NCBI GenBank assembly: GCA_002633025.1
Contig: NMRB01001066.1
Coordinates: 100,475-164,474, forward strand
DNA from: Notospermus geniculatus
Lineage: Eukaryota; Nemertea; Pilidiophora; Heteronemertea; Lineidae
Reading direction: 5' to 3'
Length of the DNA stretch: 64,000 bases
Part shown: in pieces, positions 10,108-19,264 of the stretch
How positions within the stretch are numbered: position 1 is the stretch's first letter
How the letters are laid out: each line of letters begins with the position of its first letter
Notes under the pieces: model-generated
Database searches by the model: none
Told to the model about the DNA's origin: nothing
What the model saw: only the letters and a program-made list of their open reading frames with translations
Translations under genes and position numbers: made by a program

Positions 10108-10792
10108 ATTATTTCAACAAAACCCGTTGGCTCGGTAGTCACCTTCATCACGCAGTATGACGTGCTTGACATTCTAGGCACACAAATATGCACGAATCAG
10201 CAACGCTAACAACACATGAACGGCACTTACTACAAATGCATCTTATCGAGACGCTAAAGTCAAAATGAGGCTTGCTTGATGTCTTTTTGAAATGAAATTA
10301 CTGACACCGACGTAATGTTTTCATTACCCGCCGTTACAATGTCCCGCCCCCCCCCCAAACCAAGGTTGACGAAATAAACGTTGACCCCACAATGGGACAG
10401 GCACTGATAAACATGTACATGTCTGAATTCGAATGTCCGCGGTTCGGAATAAACGGGGCATTGTCATACGGGAGGCTATCACTTATTACACCGGTATTAT
10501 CAGCATGTCGATCTTCCCTGTCTTCATCACCGACAACAGATCGTTTTCCCAACGTCAAATTGACGCTGGGGAAGCTTTTCTGTTGGATATCGAATATAGA
10601 AATTTGTATCAATACCGTTTGGAATTCATGTATAAATCAACTAAGATCTCCCTACGTAGGAGGCAAAAGAAATAACCAACCAGATGCGGTCGACTACACT
10701 GCAGACCGGCAGCTTTTAACGACACATTAAATGAAAACCGGTGAAATACACGAATCATTTACATCATAATATACTTGCTTCATTAACAGACC
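10108..10792. other. Stretch upstream of the SAP/SWIM/YqaJ gene
   Basis: A poly-C run (about 10347-10357) and two overlapping unsupported frames are present. A promoter or 5' untranslated region of the following gene could lie here, but no TATA-like or other core element could be argued. Confidence 0.25.
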
Positions 10793-11047
10793 ATGGCGAT
10801 GAATCACATTTCCCACCCATCCGACTTCGCCGACATGGACACAGCCAGCCTGCAGGATTACCTCGTTGTCAGAAACGGCAAGAAAACAGGTACACGGCAA
10901 GAGTTGATCATAAAAGGTATTGCCCTTTGGGAAGCTGGGGACCCCGCCAAAACCGCCAAGCATTCAATCCAAAAGAACATTGACAGAGATTATGAAATGG
11001 TACTGAGGTCAAAAAGGATAGGGGACCCAAAACAAACAACAGATTGA
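10793..11047 (+). CDS. SAP-like N-terminal segment, 84 codons
   Basis: The ATG at 10793 has good context (agaccATGG). Residues 12-45 (DFADMDTASLQDYLVVRNGK, then K-T-G-T-R-Q-E-L-I-I-K) fit the SAP helix-extension-helix pattern: a helix ending in L-x-x-(Y/F)-L-x-x-R, a short Gly/Lys loop, then a helix starting with R-x-E-L. SAP motifs bind AT-rich DNA. The frame ends at 11047 with a polar tail. The following SWIM segment begins about 50 bp downstream in another phase, so either a short intron or a frameshift lies between. Confidence 0.55.
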   Translation: MAMNHISHPSDFADMDTASLQDYLVVRNGKKTGTRQELIIKGIALWEAGDPAKTAKHSIQKNIDRDYEMVLRSKRIGDPKQTTD

Positions 11048-11096
11048 ACTAAAGACCGTATAAGCGAGTGGCCCGAGGTAAAACCTCGGTACAATT

Positions 11097-11348
11097 TTTG
11101 ATTTCATCAACAGCAACCGCACTTCGGATGAGCCTACAAAAATGGCACGTTACAAAGACGGGAAGGCATACCGGTACATGAAGGACGGATTTGTGCCCTT
11201 TGTATTATGCCAAATCGGATGACGACAAATTCATGCGAGCTAAGGTAACCGCATCGATGAGGCTAAATCAACAGCCACAATCATGATATTTGGATTGGCT
11301 TCAGAGATGGGGCTATCTTAGCCAGCAATTGTTCTTGCACTGCGGGGG
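11097..11348 (+). pseudogene. SWIM-like zinc-finger region, frameshifted
   Basis: Three successive phases each carry recognisable family sequence: MARYKDGKAYRYMKDGFV (about 11141-11195), then KSDDDKFMRAKVTASMRLNQ (about 11210-11270), then WIGFRDGAILASNCSCTAG (about 11291-11347). The final C-S-C-T-A-G is the first cysteine pair of a SWIM finger (CxC...CxH). The second half, expected as C-x-H about ten residues on, is missing or scrambled; the 11452-12063 MITE sits about 100 bp further. Two single-base-type frameshifts mark decay. Confidence 0.7.
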
Positions 11349-11451
11349 TGTCACAAACGGGTATTCGAAAACACTGGACTGAGAAACACTGGATTGGACT
11401 GGATTGGATTGGACTGTGACTCACTGCTCTCCACCACCTGCCAGTCATTGG

Positions 11452-12063
11452 CGCCGAATCGGTAGATGTCGTCCTGGGTAACCCTAAAGTTTACCCAGGA
11501 CCAACCTGGGTAACCCTAAAAGTTACCCAGGACGATCCTGGGTAAACATTAGTGTACTAATTAAAGTTTACCCAGTTTGAAATTCGCGCGATACAGGTGC
11601 CCATGCCTCCTCAGCGCCGCTGGCAATTTCCCGCGCCAGTGCATATAAGTTCATCCCGAACTAGCCACTGCAGTTTGACGTCACGTTTACCCCCTGAAAC
11701 AGTTCGTATTTTCCTTTCACGAACTTAACCAGTTTCTTTTTGATTTCTCGACCTTTAGATGTGAACTAACCGTCCCTATAAGATGCGATTGAATTCAAGT
11801 ACATCTGCAAATCCTCCGCAGCTACACGAGTGACGTTATCAGCTGCCATTTTTGCCGATTTGATGGATTTCGTTCACTGATGTATGACAAAGTGCTGTTT
11901 TCAAGATCCTCGACCGCAGGTGTAAAAGTGCGAGAATTTCAAACTGGGTAAACTTTAGTACACTAAAGTTTACCCAGGATCGTCCTGGGTAACTTTAAGG
12001 GTTACCCAGGTTGGTCCTGGGTAAACTTTAGGGTTACCCAGGACGACATCTACCGATTCGGCG
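11452..12063. mobile_element. 612-bp MITE with about 140-bp TIRs and 7-bp target duplication
   Basis: CGCCGAATCGGTAGATGTCG at 11452 and its complement ending at 12063. The TIRs continue for about 140 bp and are built from alternating CCTGGGTAACC/GGTTACCCAGG blocks. TCATTGG flanks both ends (11445-11451 and 12064-12070), a clear 7-bp (possibly 8-bp) duplication. No transposase. It sits between the SWIM and CTSxPC segments of the decayed gene, possibly in an intron. Confidence 0.9.
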
Positions 12064-12299
12064 TCATTGGCACATGTCTGATGACCCTGTGGAAATGAAA
12101 ATGATGTCAGCTGATATAGGCCTATTTGCCGAAGAATTGTGAAATGGTATACAAGTTCTGTCCGAAGCAATCGAATATGCAGTGAATATCTTAGGAAAGA
12201 TGTTGCATGGCCTCATGTCTGATTGGTTTGGTCCTATGATATGAACTTTGGAGGCATGTGAAAAATGTGTCTCCAGTGGGATGTAGGCCTATGTGTGAC

Positions 12300-12483
12300 A
12301 GAGGGAATTGAAGTGGGACCTCTTTGGCGACACCTCTGTCAGCAGGACACCTCTATATTAAGGACACCAAAATTCAGTCCCAAACTGGTAGGTACTTTCT
12401 ATTTACATGTATTTTGACCTCCGAATCAGGACACCATCAGCCCGGACCATCAGTCGGTGGTGAAGCTGTCTTTAATAGAGACT
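12300..12483. repeat. Short inverted-repeat fragment
   Basis: cctctatattaaggacacc near 12351 is met by the complementary gctgtctttaatagag near 12466-12481, with a second pair of ggacacc strings between. It is probably an old DNA-transposon remnant between exons of the decayed gene. Confidence 0.4.
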
Positions 12484-12828
12484 AAGATTTTAAATACTGG
12501 TACCATTTACAGGTTTCATTTTCTGCATTCTTTTATTTTTAACACCAGTACACTCATTCAGTCGGTTGTTTTGGAGCAGGTTCAGTTTCCTTGCAGTCAA
12601 TTCAGTAGTTTGTTCTGAAAGAGTATCCACACTTGTATAGGCTATTGAAAACCCTAAATCAAAACACTAGCTTTCGAATTATAGCTCTGGGCCCAGGGCC
12701 TATCCATGTTCTGATTTGAATTATTGCATAAAACAAAGGACGTTTTGACCATGAAGACCCGTGGATACAGAATCCAGGTGGCAGGCCCGTAGCAGCCGGG
12801 GGGGGGGGTGCCAAAAANAGTTCTTTAC

Positions 12829-13281
12829 AAGATGGAACTTGCAACGTACACTGGTCAGGTTCAGCCTTCCTGTACCAGTATGCCTTGCTCATGGTCAGGG
12901 GGAGGACAATGTCTCAAACCAGGCAGGGTTGAAGACATGACCTTCGAGAAAAGTTTGCGCTCCAAGTTAGATGAACCCAGTGGAGAAAGACGGGGATCGT
13001 CGAAGCTGAGAAGAATATTTGATGTCAGGCGCCTTGATCAGCGCAGTATCAACAAAGCTGATCAGGAGGAAATGTTGCGCGGTCTGATTACAGACTTCCC
13101 CCAGGCCTGTATTTTGAAAAGCATGGGTATTAGCCTCAATGATGAAAACCAAGGAGAACCTATTCCTCAGCCCCTGAGAGAACTGGCATTTGATTTTATT
13201 GACGATCTCCCCCTAGCTGACCGCACACCTTGCAAATCCAAAGCCGTCTTGGACCGTTTCTTTGATGTCTCCTTCACCTAA
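12829..13281 (+). CDS. CTSxPC segment of the SWIM/YqaJ protein
   Basis: An uninterrupted frame from about 12829 reads ELATYTGQVQPSCTSMPCSW. The CTSxPC-W motif with a following polar region (KPGRVEDMTFEKS), an RRIFDVR string and a helical tail (EEMLRGLITDFPQACILKSM) match the linker between SWIM and nuclease domains in this family. It ends at the stop at 13279-13281. An N at 12818 and a poly-G run just upstream lower sequence certainty at the 5' edge; the true exon start is unclear. Confidence 0.65.
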   Translation, partial: KMELATYTGQVQPSCTSMPCSWSGGGQCLKPGRVEDMTFEKSLRSKLDEPSGERRGSSKLRRIFDVRRLDQRSINKADQEEMLRGLITDFPQACILKSMGISLNDENQGEPIPQPLRELAFDFIDDLPLADRTPCKSKAVLDRFFDVSFT

Positions 13282-13321
13282 GAACAGGTTGATCCGATAG
13301 AAAGGGCTACTAGAGCATGAT

Positions 13322-14060
13322 AACAAACTGTGGAGAGAGCAGCGCCTTGGTCGCATGACCGCTTCTCTTCACCACGAAATTTACCAAAAAATGAAAAAAA
13401 GTACTGACACAAAAAGAACACGCTGGAGTGGTGGGCCTCGTGTCCAGAATAATTAACGGCGGCTCAGATATTTCCAACTGTCCACCTGTGCGTCACGGAA
13501 TCGAGTCAGAGGCAAAGGCCATGGACTCTTTCTGCCAGGAAATGTTGAAAGAGCACACCGAATTTTCTGTTGAACCATGCGGCTTGTTCGTCAACAAAAA
13601 CAAAGTTTATTTGGGTGCTTCACCAGATGGAATTTTTTCTTGCAAATGCCACGGCATGAGGGCAGTCATAGAAATTATCAAATGTCCCTATTCAATCAGA
13701 GACGAACCACTGCCTACACAAGNCCACAAATATTACACAGAAGTGCATGCTCAGATGGCGCTCTCGGGAAATGTACATGTACTTGCTTTCTTCGTCACCT
13801 GGACCCATATTCATAAACATACTTAAGTCAAAGTGTGATACTTATCTTTTGTGTTGAACAAAGTACCACACTTAGACTTAAGTAGTTTTATGAATACGGG
13901 GCCTGGACCAAAAATGGCCCACCAGATATCGAGCCAATATTTTTCGACGCACAGTACTGGTCTGATGTAGAATCACACATCACTCTTTTCTATAAAACGT
14001 TTGCAGCTACCTATTTGCTGCATTATGAAAAATTGTATGTTACTGTCCGTCGTGTGACAA
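13322..14060 (+). pseudogene. YqaJ-type nuclease domain, split by a MITE
   Basis: It starts NKLWREQRLGRMTAS (the domain's W-x-x-x-R-x-G-R-(I/M)-T-A-S opening). A phase change follows near 13430-13450, then VVGLVSRIINGG and RHGIESEAKAMDSF (G-x-x-x-E-x-x-A). The catalytic LGASPDG is at 13611-13631, and EIIKCPYS (normally EIKCP, one extra residue) is at about 13671-13695. The catalytic set E...D...ExK of the PD-(D/E)xK fold is therefore recognisable. After HVLAFFVTW the 101-bp MITE interrupts. Similarity resumes with KNGPPDIEPIFFDAQYW and FAATYLLHYEKLY. An N lies at 13723. Non-functional. Confidence 0.8.
13802..13902. mobile_element. GTATTCA-family MITE inside the nuclease domain
   Basis: A 101-bp palindrome, GACCCATATTCATAAACATA at the left and complement ending GAATACGGGGC at the right, around acttaagtc/gacttaagt. 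It is flanked by CTG (13799-13801 and 13903-13905). Removing the element and one CTG restores the nuclease reading frame across the site, which confirms the insertion boundaries. Confidence 0.92.
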
Positions 14061-14253
14061 AGTGTGCGTGCCAGCAAAGGAGATAACGAAACCGGGACAA
14101 AATAGTGTGTTTTGTTCGCACTGTCTCAATTGGTATCATTGGCACTGCCAACATGTACAGAGCGAACCAAAAGAGTTACACTGGTTTTGTCATCCTGAAA
14201 ATATTAGGCGTTCTTACTGCTCGCTCCCTTCGTCACCGCAGACAGACCCCTGA
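14038..14253 (+). pseudogene. C-terminal PHD-finger segment
   Basis: In the phase starting at about 14038 the protein reads CYCPSCDKVCVPAK, then FCSHCLNWYHWHCQHV, then ELHWFCHPENI. The spacing of Cys/His (C-x-C/C-x2-C, C-x2-C, W-Y-H-x2-C, W-F-C) fits a PHD (C4HC3) zinc finger, which binds histone tails or other proteins. It follows the nuclease domain with a one-base phase change. After the finger the frame drifts and stops at 14253. Confidence 0.65.
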
Positions 14254-14655
14254 GGACATCCGCCTGATTTGCTGGGGTATTTGGCGCACAAGAAAATGCG
14301 CCCAATCAGCGAACGCCATTTCTGAGTCACCTTAAGATCACATTACACGTAGATTGTATCGTAGTGTCACGCACAACACAGTGCTGAAGTACCTCAGCTT
14401 CCCCACCTCACCCTAACTAGAGATCAGTTACACGTATACATGTATAACGGCCCTTGTAATATTCACAGCCAAGCAGCTGACATTGGTTATTCCGACCCAT
14501 GCCGACAATTAACCATGTTAACCTACTTACACCGCTCGATTCAACCTAATTTGAGTTCAGCCTATCATGCATTCATCGCACAGAATGTATATCATTCTCA
14601 GGCCAAACAGATACGCCGCTCTGAGTTATTTCATGTTGACCTGCTGGGTCAGCTT
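14254..14655. other. Stretch between nuclease gene and retrotransposon
   Basis: An open frame at 14440-14673 may be diverged retrotransposon sequence (it runs directly into the reverse-transcriptase region), but no motif supports it. Confidence 0.25.
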
Positions 14656-14689
14656 TGTTCCAAACCTGCGTAGTTCATGTGTATCAATC

Positions 14690-15084
14690 ACCGGCCAAAC
14701 ATGTTCTACAAAATAACTTAATTTACCCTTATCAATCTGGTTTCATACGTGGTCATGATACTTCTAAGCAACTGATTGACATAACCCATATGATTTTATC
14801 AGCTCGTCAAAATGGTTGTGATACACGCGGCGTTTTTTTTAGACATTGAGGGCGCATTCGATGCCATTCCTCATTTTTTACTTGTGCATAAACTTAGGCC
14901 CTTTGGAATTAGCGGTAACATCATTAACCTGATTTCGTCTTACTTGCAATCTAGAAAATTAAGAGTGAAGGTAAATGGATCCCTCTCTGATTGGTCTCCC
15001 GACGGTGCTGTAAACTGTGGAGTACCACAGGGTTCCATTTTGGGTCCCCTTCTTTTCCTTCTTTATGTGAATGATATACTGTAT
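14690..15084 (+). pseudogene. Reverse transcriptase, N-terminal motifs
   Basis: YPYQSGFIRGHDTSKQLIDI (motif 2 region) is in one phase. After a frameshift in a T-run near 14826 the next phase gives FLDIEGAFDAIPHF (motif with catalytic Asp), LISSYLQSRKLRVKVNG, GVPQGSILGPLLFLLYVND (motif B). The frame is cut at NDILYS by the MITE at 15085. Confidence 0.9.
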
Positions 15085-15441
15085 AGTATGCGTTAATCGG
15101 TCGGCCCGCGAAACTTGTTCGAATGGAAAATCGTTGAATATTCAGGTTCAGGGTAATTATTGATCAACCCGTCATCCGCGAGAATAGTGACGTGGTCCGA
15201 TCAATTTCATTAGTGCTAGGCCTACTCGTCTGCATTCATTGCTTGCGTGAATGACCATCGTGTCACATTTCTTCTTTGTCCAAGGCCTACTCACAACAAG
15301 AAAGGCTGTAGTGCACTAGCAGAAAATTCATTTGAATTGACACTGGTGTTGTATGGAGGGATGCGTAATCAACTTAACTAGGCCTAGAACACGGATATTC
15401 CATTCGAACAAGTTTCGCGGGCCGACCGATTAACGCATACT
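15085..15441. mobile_element. MITE inserted in the reverse transcriptase
   Basis: AGTATGCGTTAATCGGTCGG at 15085 and its complement ending at 15441; TIRs of about 42 bp reach cttgttcgaatgg/ccattcgaacaag. Flanking atactgta/ctacagtat is both direct and inverted, so the exact duplication is ambiguous. Reverse-transcriptase sequence (NDILYS) is duplicated at the two borders, showing where the host frame was split. Confidence 0.88.
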
Positions 15442-15772
15442 CTACAGTATTGCTGAGACAACGGACTATTGTAAGCTGTACATGTATGCTGATGACTGTG
15501 CTCTATTTCTCTCATTGGATCGAGATCGCCATCCTATCACAACTCACGATTTTATCCAAAGCGACCTAGCTAAGCTTAATTCTTGGTCGCAAATTTGGAA
15601 GTTAAATTTTAAAGGCAGCAAAAGTAAAGATGTTCTCTTTAAGTCCCCAAATAGGCGTCCATTACAGCTTCCCCCACTATTCCTGAACAATGAGGCAATA
15701 CCGCAAGGGCATTCGCACAAGCACCTGGGCATTATACTGGACTCATCGCTCAATTTCCATCAACACATATAG
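15442..15772 (+). pseudogene. Reverse transcriptase, YADD motif and following region
   Basis: It resumes with SIAETTDYCKLYMYADD; the catalytic Y-A-D-D is at 15485-15496. LNSWSQIWKLNFKGSKSK and HKHLGIILDSSLNFHQH follow (motifs D and E, the H-L-G-x-x-L-D pattern). It stops at 15770-15772. Confidence 0.9.
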
Positions 15773-15783
15773 ATCACATAGTA

Positions 15784-16531
15784 GTGAAATTTAACAACAA
15801 ACTTAACCCCCTTTCTAGTCTAAAACACTGTGTAAATGCAAAACACCTGCAGCAAATGTACATGTCTTTTATTCTCCTTGAGTATGGTTCCGAACTATTT
15901 ACTATGGCCAATAATGAACATCTGGCGAAACTAGACAGAGTACACTATAGAGGGTCCTTGATTGTCAGTGGTTGCCTCCATGGGACCAATTCCTTGAAAG
16001 TTTTACATAGCCTCGGTTGGCAAAGTCTTGCCAGTCGCAGAGACTCTAAATTATTATTGCTGCTCTACGATAATGTGCACAATAATGTGCCATCTTTTAT
16101 TTCAAATCGCTATAATCAATACAAAAATCCTATTCGCGACAACCGGCTTCGTCATTATAGGGATTTTATCATTCCAGCAAGAACCTCACAGTCCCTGCGC
16201 CGGACTGCAATACTTACGTCCATCAGACTATGGGATCTCTTACCATACTCGATCCAATCCTCGTATTCACGAAACTCCTTCAAATTCCAAGTTAGAAAGC
16301 ACCTTTGCGGTGATAAATATAAATTTAGTACTACAAAAATGGTTATTCCACGTGCACGTGAGATGCTTCTGAACAGGGCTCGTTTGATCTACTGTTCAGA
16401 AGCCATCTGTATTCACATAATTTCACAAATGTAACCGACCCCTCCTGCCCCTGTGGCCATCGTCAGCAGTCCACCTTACATGTTTTATTCCATTGTCCAC
16501 TTCTAGCCACTCAACGTGAATTATTCGTAGC
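15784..16531 (+). pseudogene. LINE C-terminal region with Cys/His knuckle
   Basis: A frame of 216 codons (15784-16434) has the helical thumb-like region (LEYGSELFTMANNEHLAKLD, SIRLWDLLPYSIQ). A phase change near 16370-16390 leads to a segment containing CPCGHRQQSTLHVLFHCP (16446-16499), the C-x-C-x(n)-H-x(4)-C knuckle of non-LTR elements. The frame is cut by family B at 16535 and continues after it. Confidence 0.85.
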
Positions 16532-16534
16532 TAA

Positions 16535-17442
16535 AATGAAATGGTCCATGGACCATGTGCTCACCCGTTTGAACATAAAGTGTAAATGACAGAGAGAGGT
16601 GCATCGTGACAGCATGTCAGTTATGAGCAATCTGGGTCAAGTCGTTCCCAAGTTGCAGGACTTCAATGATTTTGGGGTTATGCCACCTGGCGGCCATATT
16701 GGATGTCCGATCGGGCCAAAACTTCACATGCACATAAAGGTCATCTAGAGGGAGCCACATAGCACATTTGAGCGCGCTGGGTCAAGTCGTTCCTGAGTTA
16801 TAGCACATTTGATGATTTTCGGGTTACGCCACCTGGCGGCCATATTAGAAGTTTAATCAGGCCGAAATTTGACGTGCTTGTAAAGGTCATCAAGAGGGAG
16901 GTAAATATCAAGTTTGAGCACTCTGGGTCAAGCCGTTCCTGAGTTTTAGCACTTGGATCATTTTCATGTTACGCCACCTGGCGGCCATATTGGATGTCCG
17001 ATCGGGCCGAGACTCGGTATTTTTGAAGATACCCCTGTAATCACGTTTATGCAAGATATGAAGACTTTCGGTGAAATAATTAAGAACTGCGGCAGGTTCG
17101 TTACTTTTGTTGAACTTTGACCTCTCTGACCTTGAAAAGTAGGTCAAATCAAAAACCCGTTACATATGTTATGTATCCTAATTAGATACACCTATGATAA
17201 AAATTTGGAGATGATCCAGTCATTAGTTAAGGAGTTATTGCACTTTTTGTGCTTTTGGTTTTGGCCACCTGGAGGCCAAGCCAAGAATCGAATCGGACCG
17301 AAACTTGGTGTCATAGGTCATCTGACCTAGGGGTATATATGTACCAAGTTTCAGATCAATAGCTCCAGCGGTTACGAAACGTGCCCTGCTAACGGACGAC
17401 GACGGACGACGGACGCTGACTGACGACTAAAGCTCACGGGTG
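16535..17442 (+). mobile_element. Family B dispersed repeat, 908 bp, in the LINE
   Basis: Flanked by AGCTAA (16529-16534 and 17443-17448). It begins aatgaaatggtccatggacc and ends with ggacgacgacgg runs and agctcacgggtg. The interior has about 146-bp subrepeats, each with ccacctggcggccatatt (about 16683, 16829, 16972 and a diverged one at 17260). Other copies: 23858-24340, 41484-41700 (3' end), 45074-45854. There is no transposase or conserved frame. The class is unknown; tgctcaccc near the left and gggtgagc at the right form a short inverted pair. Confidence 0.85.
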
Positions 17443-17686
17443 AGCTAATTACTGCCATCCCCAACTTTCACTTGGATTCCTTTAATGCACGTAGTCAGTC
17501 CGAAAGAGTCCGTATCCTACTTCATGGTTCCTCAAATTACCGCCACTCAACCGTACTGGATTTGATATCCGAAACTGCTGCTTTCATAGCTGAAGCCTGT
17601 CAAGTATTCAGTGGATCCTAGCTAATGTTGCCTTGAATATTAAAATTATCATGGGGGAATTATACTACATGTACCTCCAAGGTATT

Positions 17687-17784
17687 ATAGAGTTTTCGCG
17701 GGGCCCCCGGGGCGCCGGCGCGGATGTCCATCCCTATGTTCGGTGCTGTTTTCGTGGCATTCCCAGTGGGGACACCCTAATCTG
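17687..17784. mobile_element. Partial copy of the AGTTTTCGC MITE, cut by a gap
   Basis: agagttttcgcggggccccc at 17689 and gttcggtgc at 17739 match the element at 9978-10107 with extra GC. The right half is lost in the assembly gap. Confidence 0.6.
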
Positions 17785-17831
17785 NNNNNNNNNNNNNNNN
17801 NNNNNNNNNNNNNNNNNNNNNNNNNNNNNNN
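17785..17831. other. Assembly gap (47 N)
   Basis: Run of N followed directly by poly-T. Any reading frame crossing it is an artefact. Confidence 0.99.
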
Positions 17832-17939
17832 TTTTTTTTTTTTCTCTTCATACATTTACATGTATATGTATGTTCCTTTGTCTGTTTGTTTATTGTATTA
17901 CACCAAGCAGTATTCTATGCACCATCATACTTTTATTTG

Positions 17940-18039
17940 TAAATTTCTGTTCAGGGGCCGGTAATGCCTCGGCCTCGGCCCCTTGCACCTTCTTCTGTAC
18001 TTTATTCTATAAATAAATACATACATACATACATACCTG
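17940..18039 (+). repeat. Possible LINE 3' tail ending in (ATAC)n
   Basis: ggccccttgcaccttcttct followed by tctataaataaatacatacatacataca. A short 3'-end-like region with a terminal tetranucleotide repeat is common for animal LINEs and SINEs. No coding part is attached here. Confidence 0.35.
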
Positions 18040-19260
18040 CCGCTCGCTGGGCGGACGTGATAACCACTAGTCTGTCAAGGCTATCCTTGAGTCTTCTTCA
18101 CTCTCGGTGAATCAGACAGTCGTAAGGTTACGAAGGCTTTATGAATAAAGTATCAGATCTACAACCTTGGCACTGATTCCAGCAACAAACATGGCGCTCA
18201 AATCAACCCATCCCACATTTGTTGGGTACGCAAACTACAGGTGCAAGAAACACATAATTTCTACAATAATTCTTGGAACGAACATAGTTTTACAAGCTAT
18301 TTGCCACTTTCCGCAACATTTACAGTTACCCGGGTACTGTTGTGAATACCGCAAAATTATGGTTAACCGACACCGCCGAACAGATTGGCGTCTTCACCTG
18401 TTACAAAGTGTCATGATTGTAAAATGAATCAGGAAAATGGGAATTACCAACTATTTTCACAACACTTTATGGCTACATTTACTACGAGGTATTCGAGTAT
18501 TTGATGTGCGCCTTGTTAGCCTCGTTATGATGCTGACGATAACGAGGCTTCGATGTTTTCAGGCCGAACGAAGCTCCTCCAAACATTGTAGGTTTGTCTT
18601 CGAGCATGTGAATGAATCGGGGCGAATCACTGGCCTCACCGGATCAGTATATCGGAGAATGTTTTTGAACAGGACCTAATTCGACACACGCACAAGTGTA
18701 TGGAGGCCTTAAAAACGATGATACATTTATCTCCCTTTCGTCTTCAGGAGCATAAACGCCCCTGAATTCGGCCGTAGTAGTCACAAAAGTGGAACTCAAC
18801 ATTTGTAATTCCGCCTGGTAGGATGTCGGCGAGCATATCCATCGTCTCTTTGTTCCTGGAGAGTGGAGTACTCTCTTGTCAGACAAGACACGTTCGAAAC
18901 ATATGTATCTTAATGTGCGGGATAAACAAGTCATCAACAACATCCTGAGGGGAATAATTCACGAACTGGCCATCGTAGATATCGATAAATATCATTAACA
19001 ACTGGATCTTATAGGCTAAGCCATTGTTAGACTATGGATCTTTTGAAAGATATGGACGTCGGTCGCCCCTTGATCGGTAAAGAGATACCAAAATGATTAA
19101 TGTACCTTGTCGTTGGTATCCTGCAGTGTTTGTACGAGATTATTTTATACCAGCAACAAATTCTATCATATTATGCAAGTGAAAACATCCACTGGTCGGC
19201 TCGTTTGTGATGGTCAGTTACTGTCTGGATCACCTTCAGTTGGATTCAATTTTAAAGTCG
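18040..19260. other. Mostly unannotated stretch
   Basis: 18036-18087 holds a tRNA-like piece of the SINE T family (gctgggcggacgtgataacc). An ATG at 18191 (aacatggcgctc) opens a 79-codon frame without recognised similarity. Nothing else could be supported. Confidence 0.3.
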
Positions 19261-19264
19261 TTAA

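Larger units (their letters stand above)
10793..14253 (+). pseudogene. Decayed SAP / SWIM / YqaJ-nuclease / PHD gene
   Basis: Five segments in the right order match a multi-domain protein family common in marine invertebrate genomes: SAP-like N-terminus (10793-11047), SWIM-like zinc-finger region (11097-11348), CTSxPC region (12829-13281), YqaJ-type nuclease (13322-14060, split) and PHD finger (14038-14253). YqaJ nucleases are phage-exonuclease relatives that cut or resect DNA; SAP binds DNA, SWIM and PHD fingers bind nucleic acid or protein. I infer a nuclear DNA-processing protein, perhaps spread by a mobile element. Frameshifts at about 11195, 11280, 13300, 13450, 13680 and 14030, plus MITEs at 11452-12063 and 13802-13902, disable it. 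Only the first segment has a clean start codon. Confidence 0.8.
14656..17621 (+). mobile_element. 3' part of a non-LTR retrotransposon (LINE), doubly interrupted
   Basis: Reverse-transcriptase motifs and a C-terminal Cys/His knuckle follow in order over 14690-16528 and resume at 17449-17621. There is no endonuclease domain in the window: the 5' part is missing, a usual result of incomplete target-primed reverse transcription. A 357-bp MITE (15085-15441) and a 908-bp family B repeat (16535-17442) were inserted later, and at least three frameshifts are present. Lack of RNase H and the knuckle at the end suit the jockey/CR1-like group, but the clade is not certain. Confidence 0.88.

Noticed and set aside
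16908-17147. 79-codon minus-strand frame
   Set aside because: Inside family B; not conserved in the copy at 45074-45854.
17633-18016. 127-codon frame spanning a gap
   Set aside because: Its middle consists of X from the assembly gap and poly-T.
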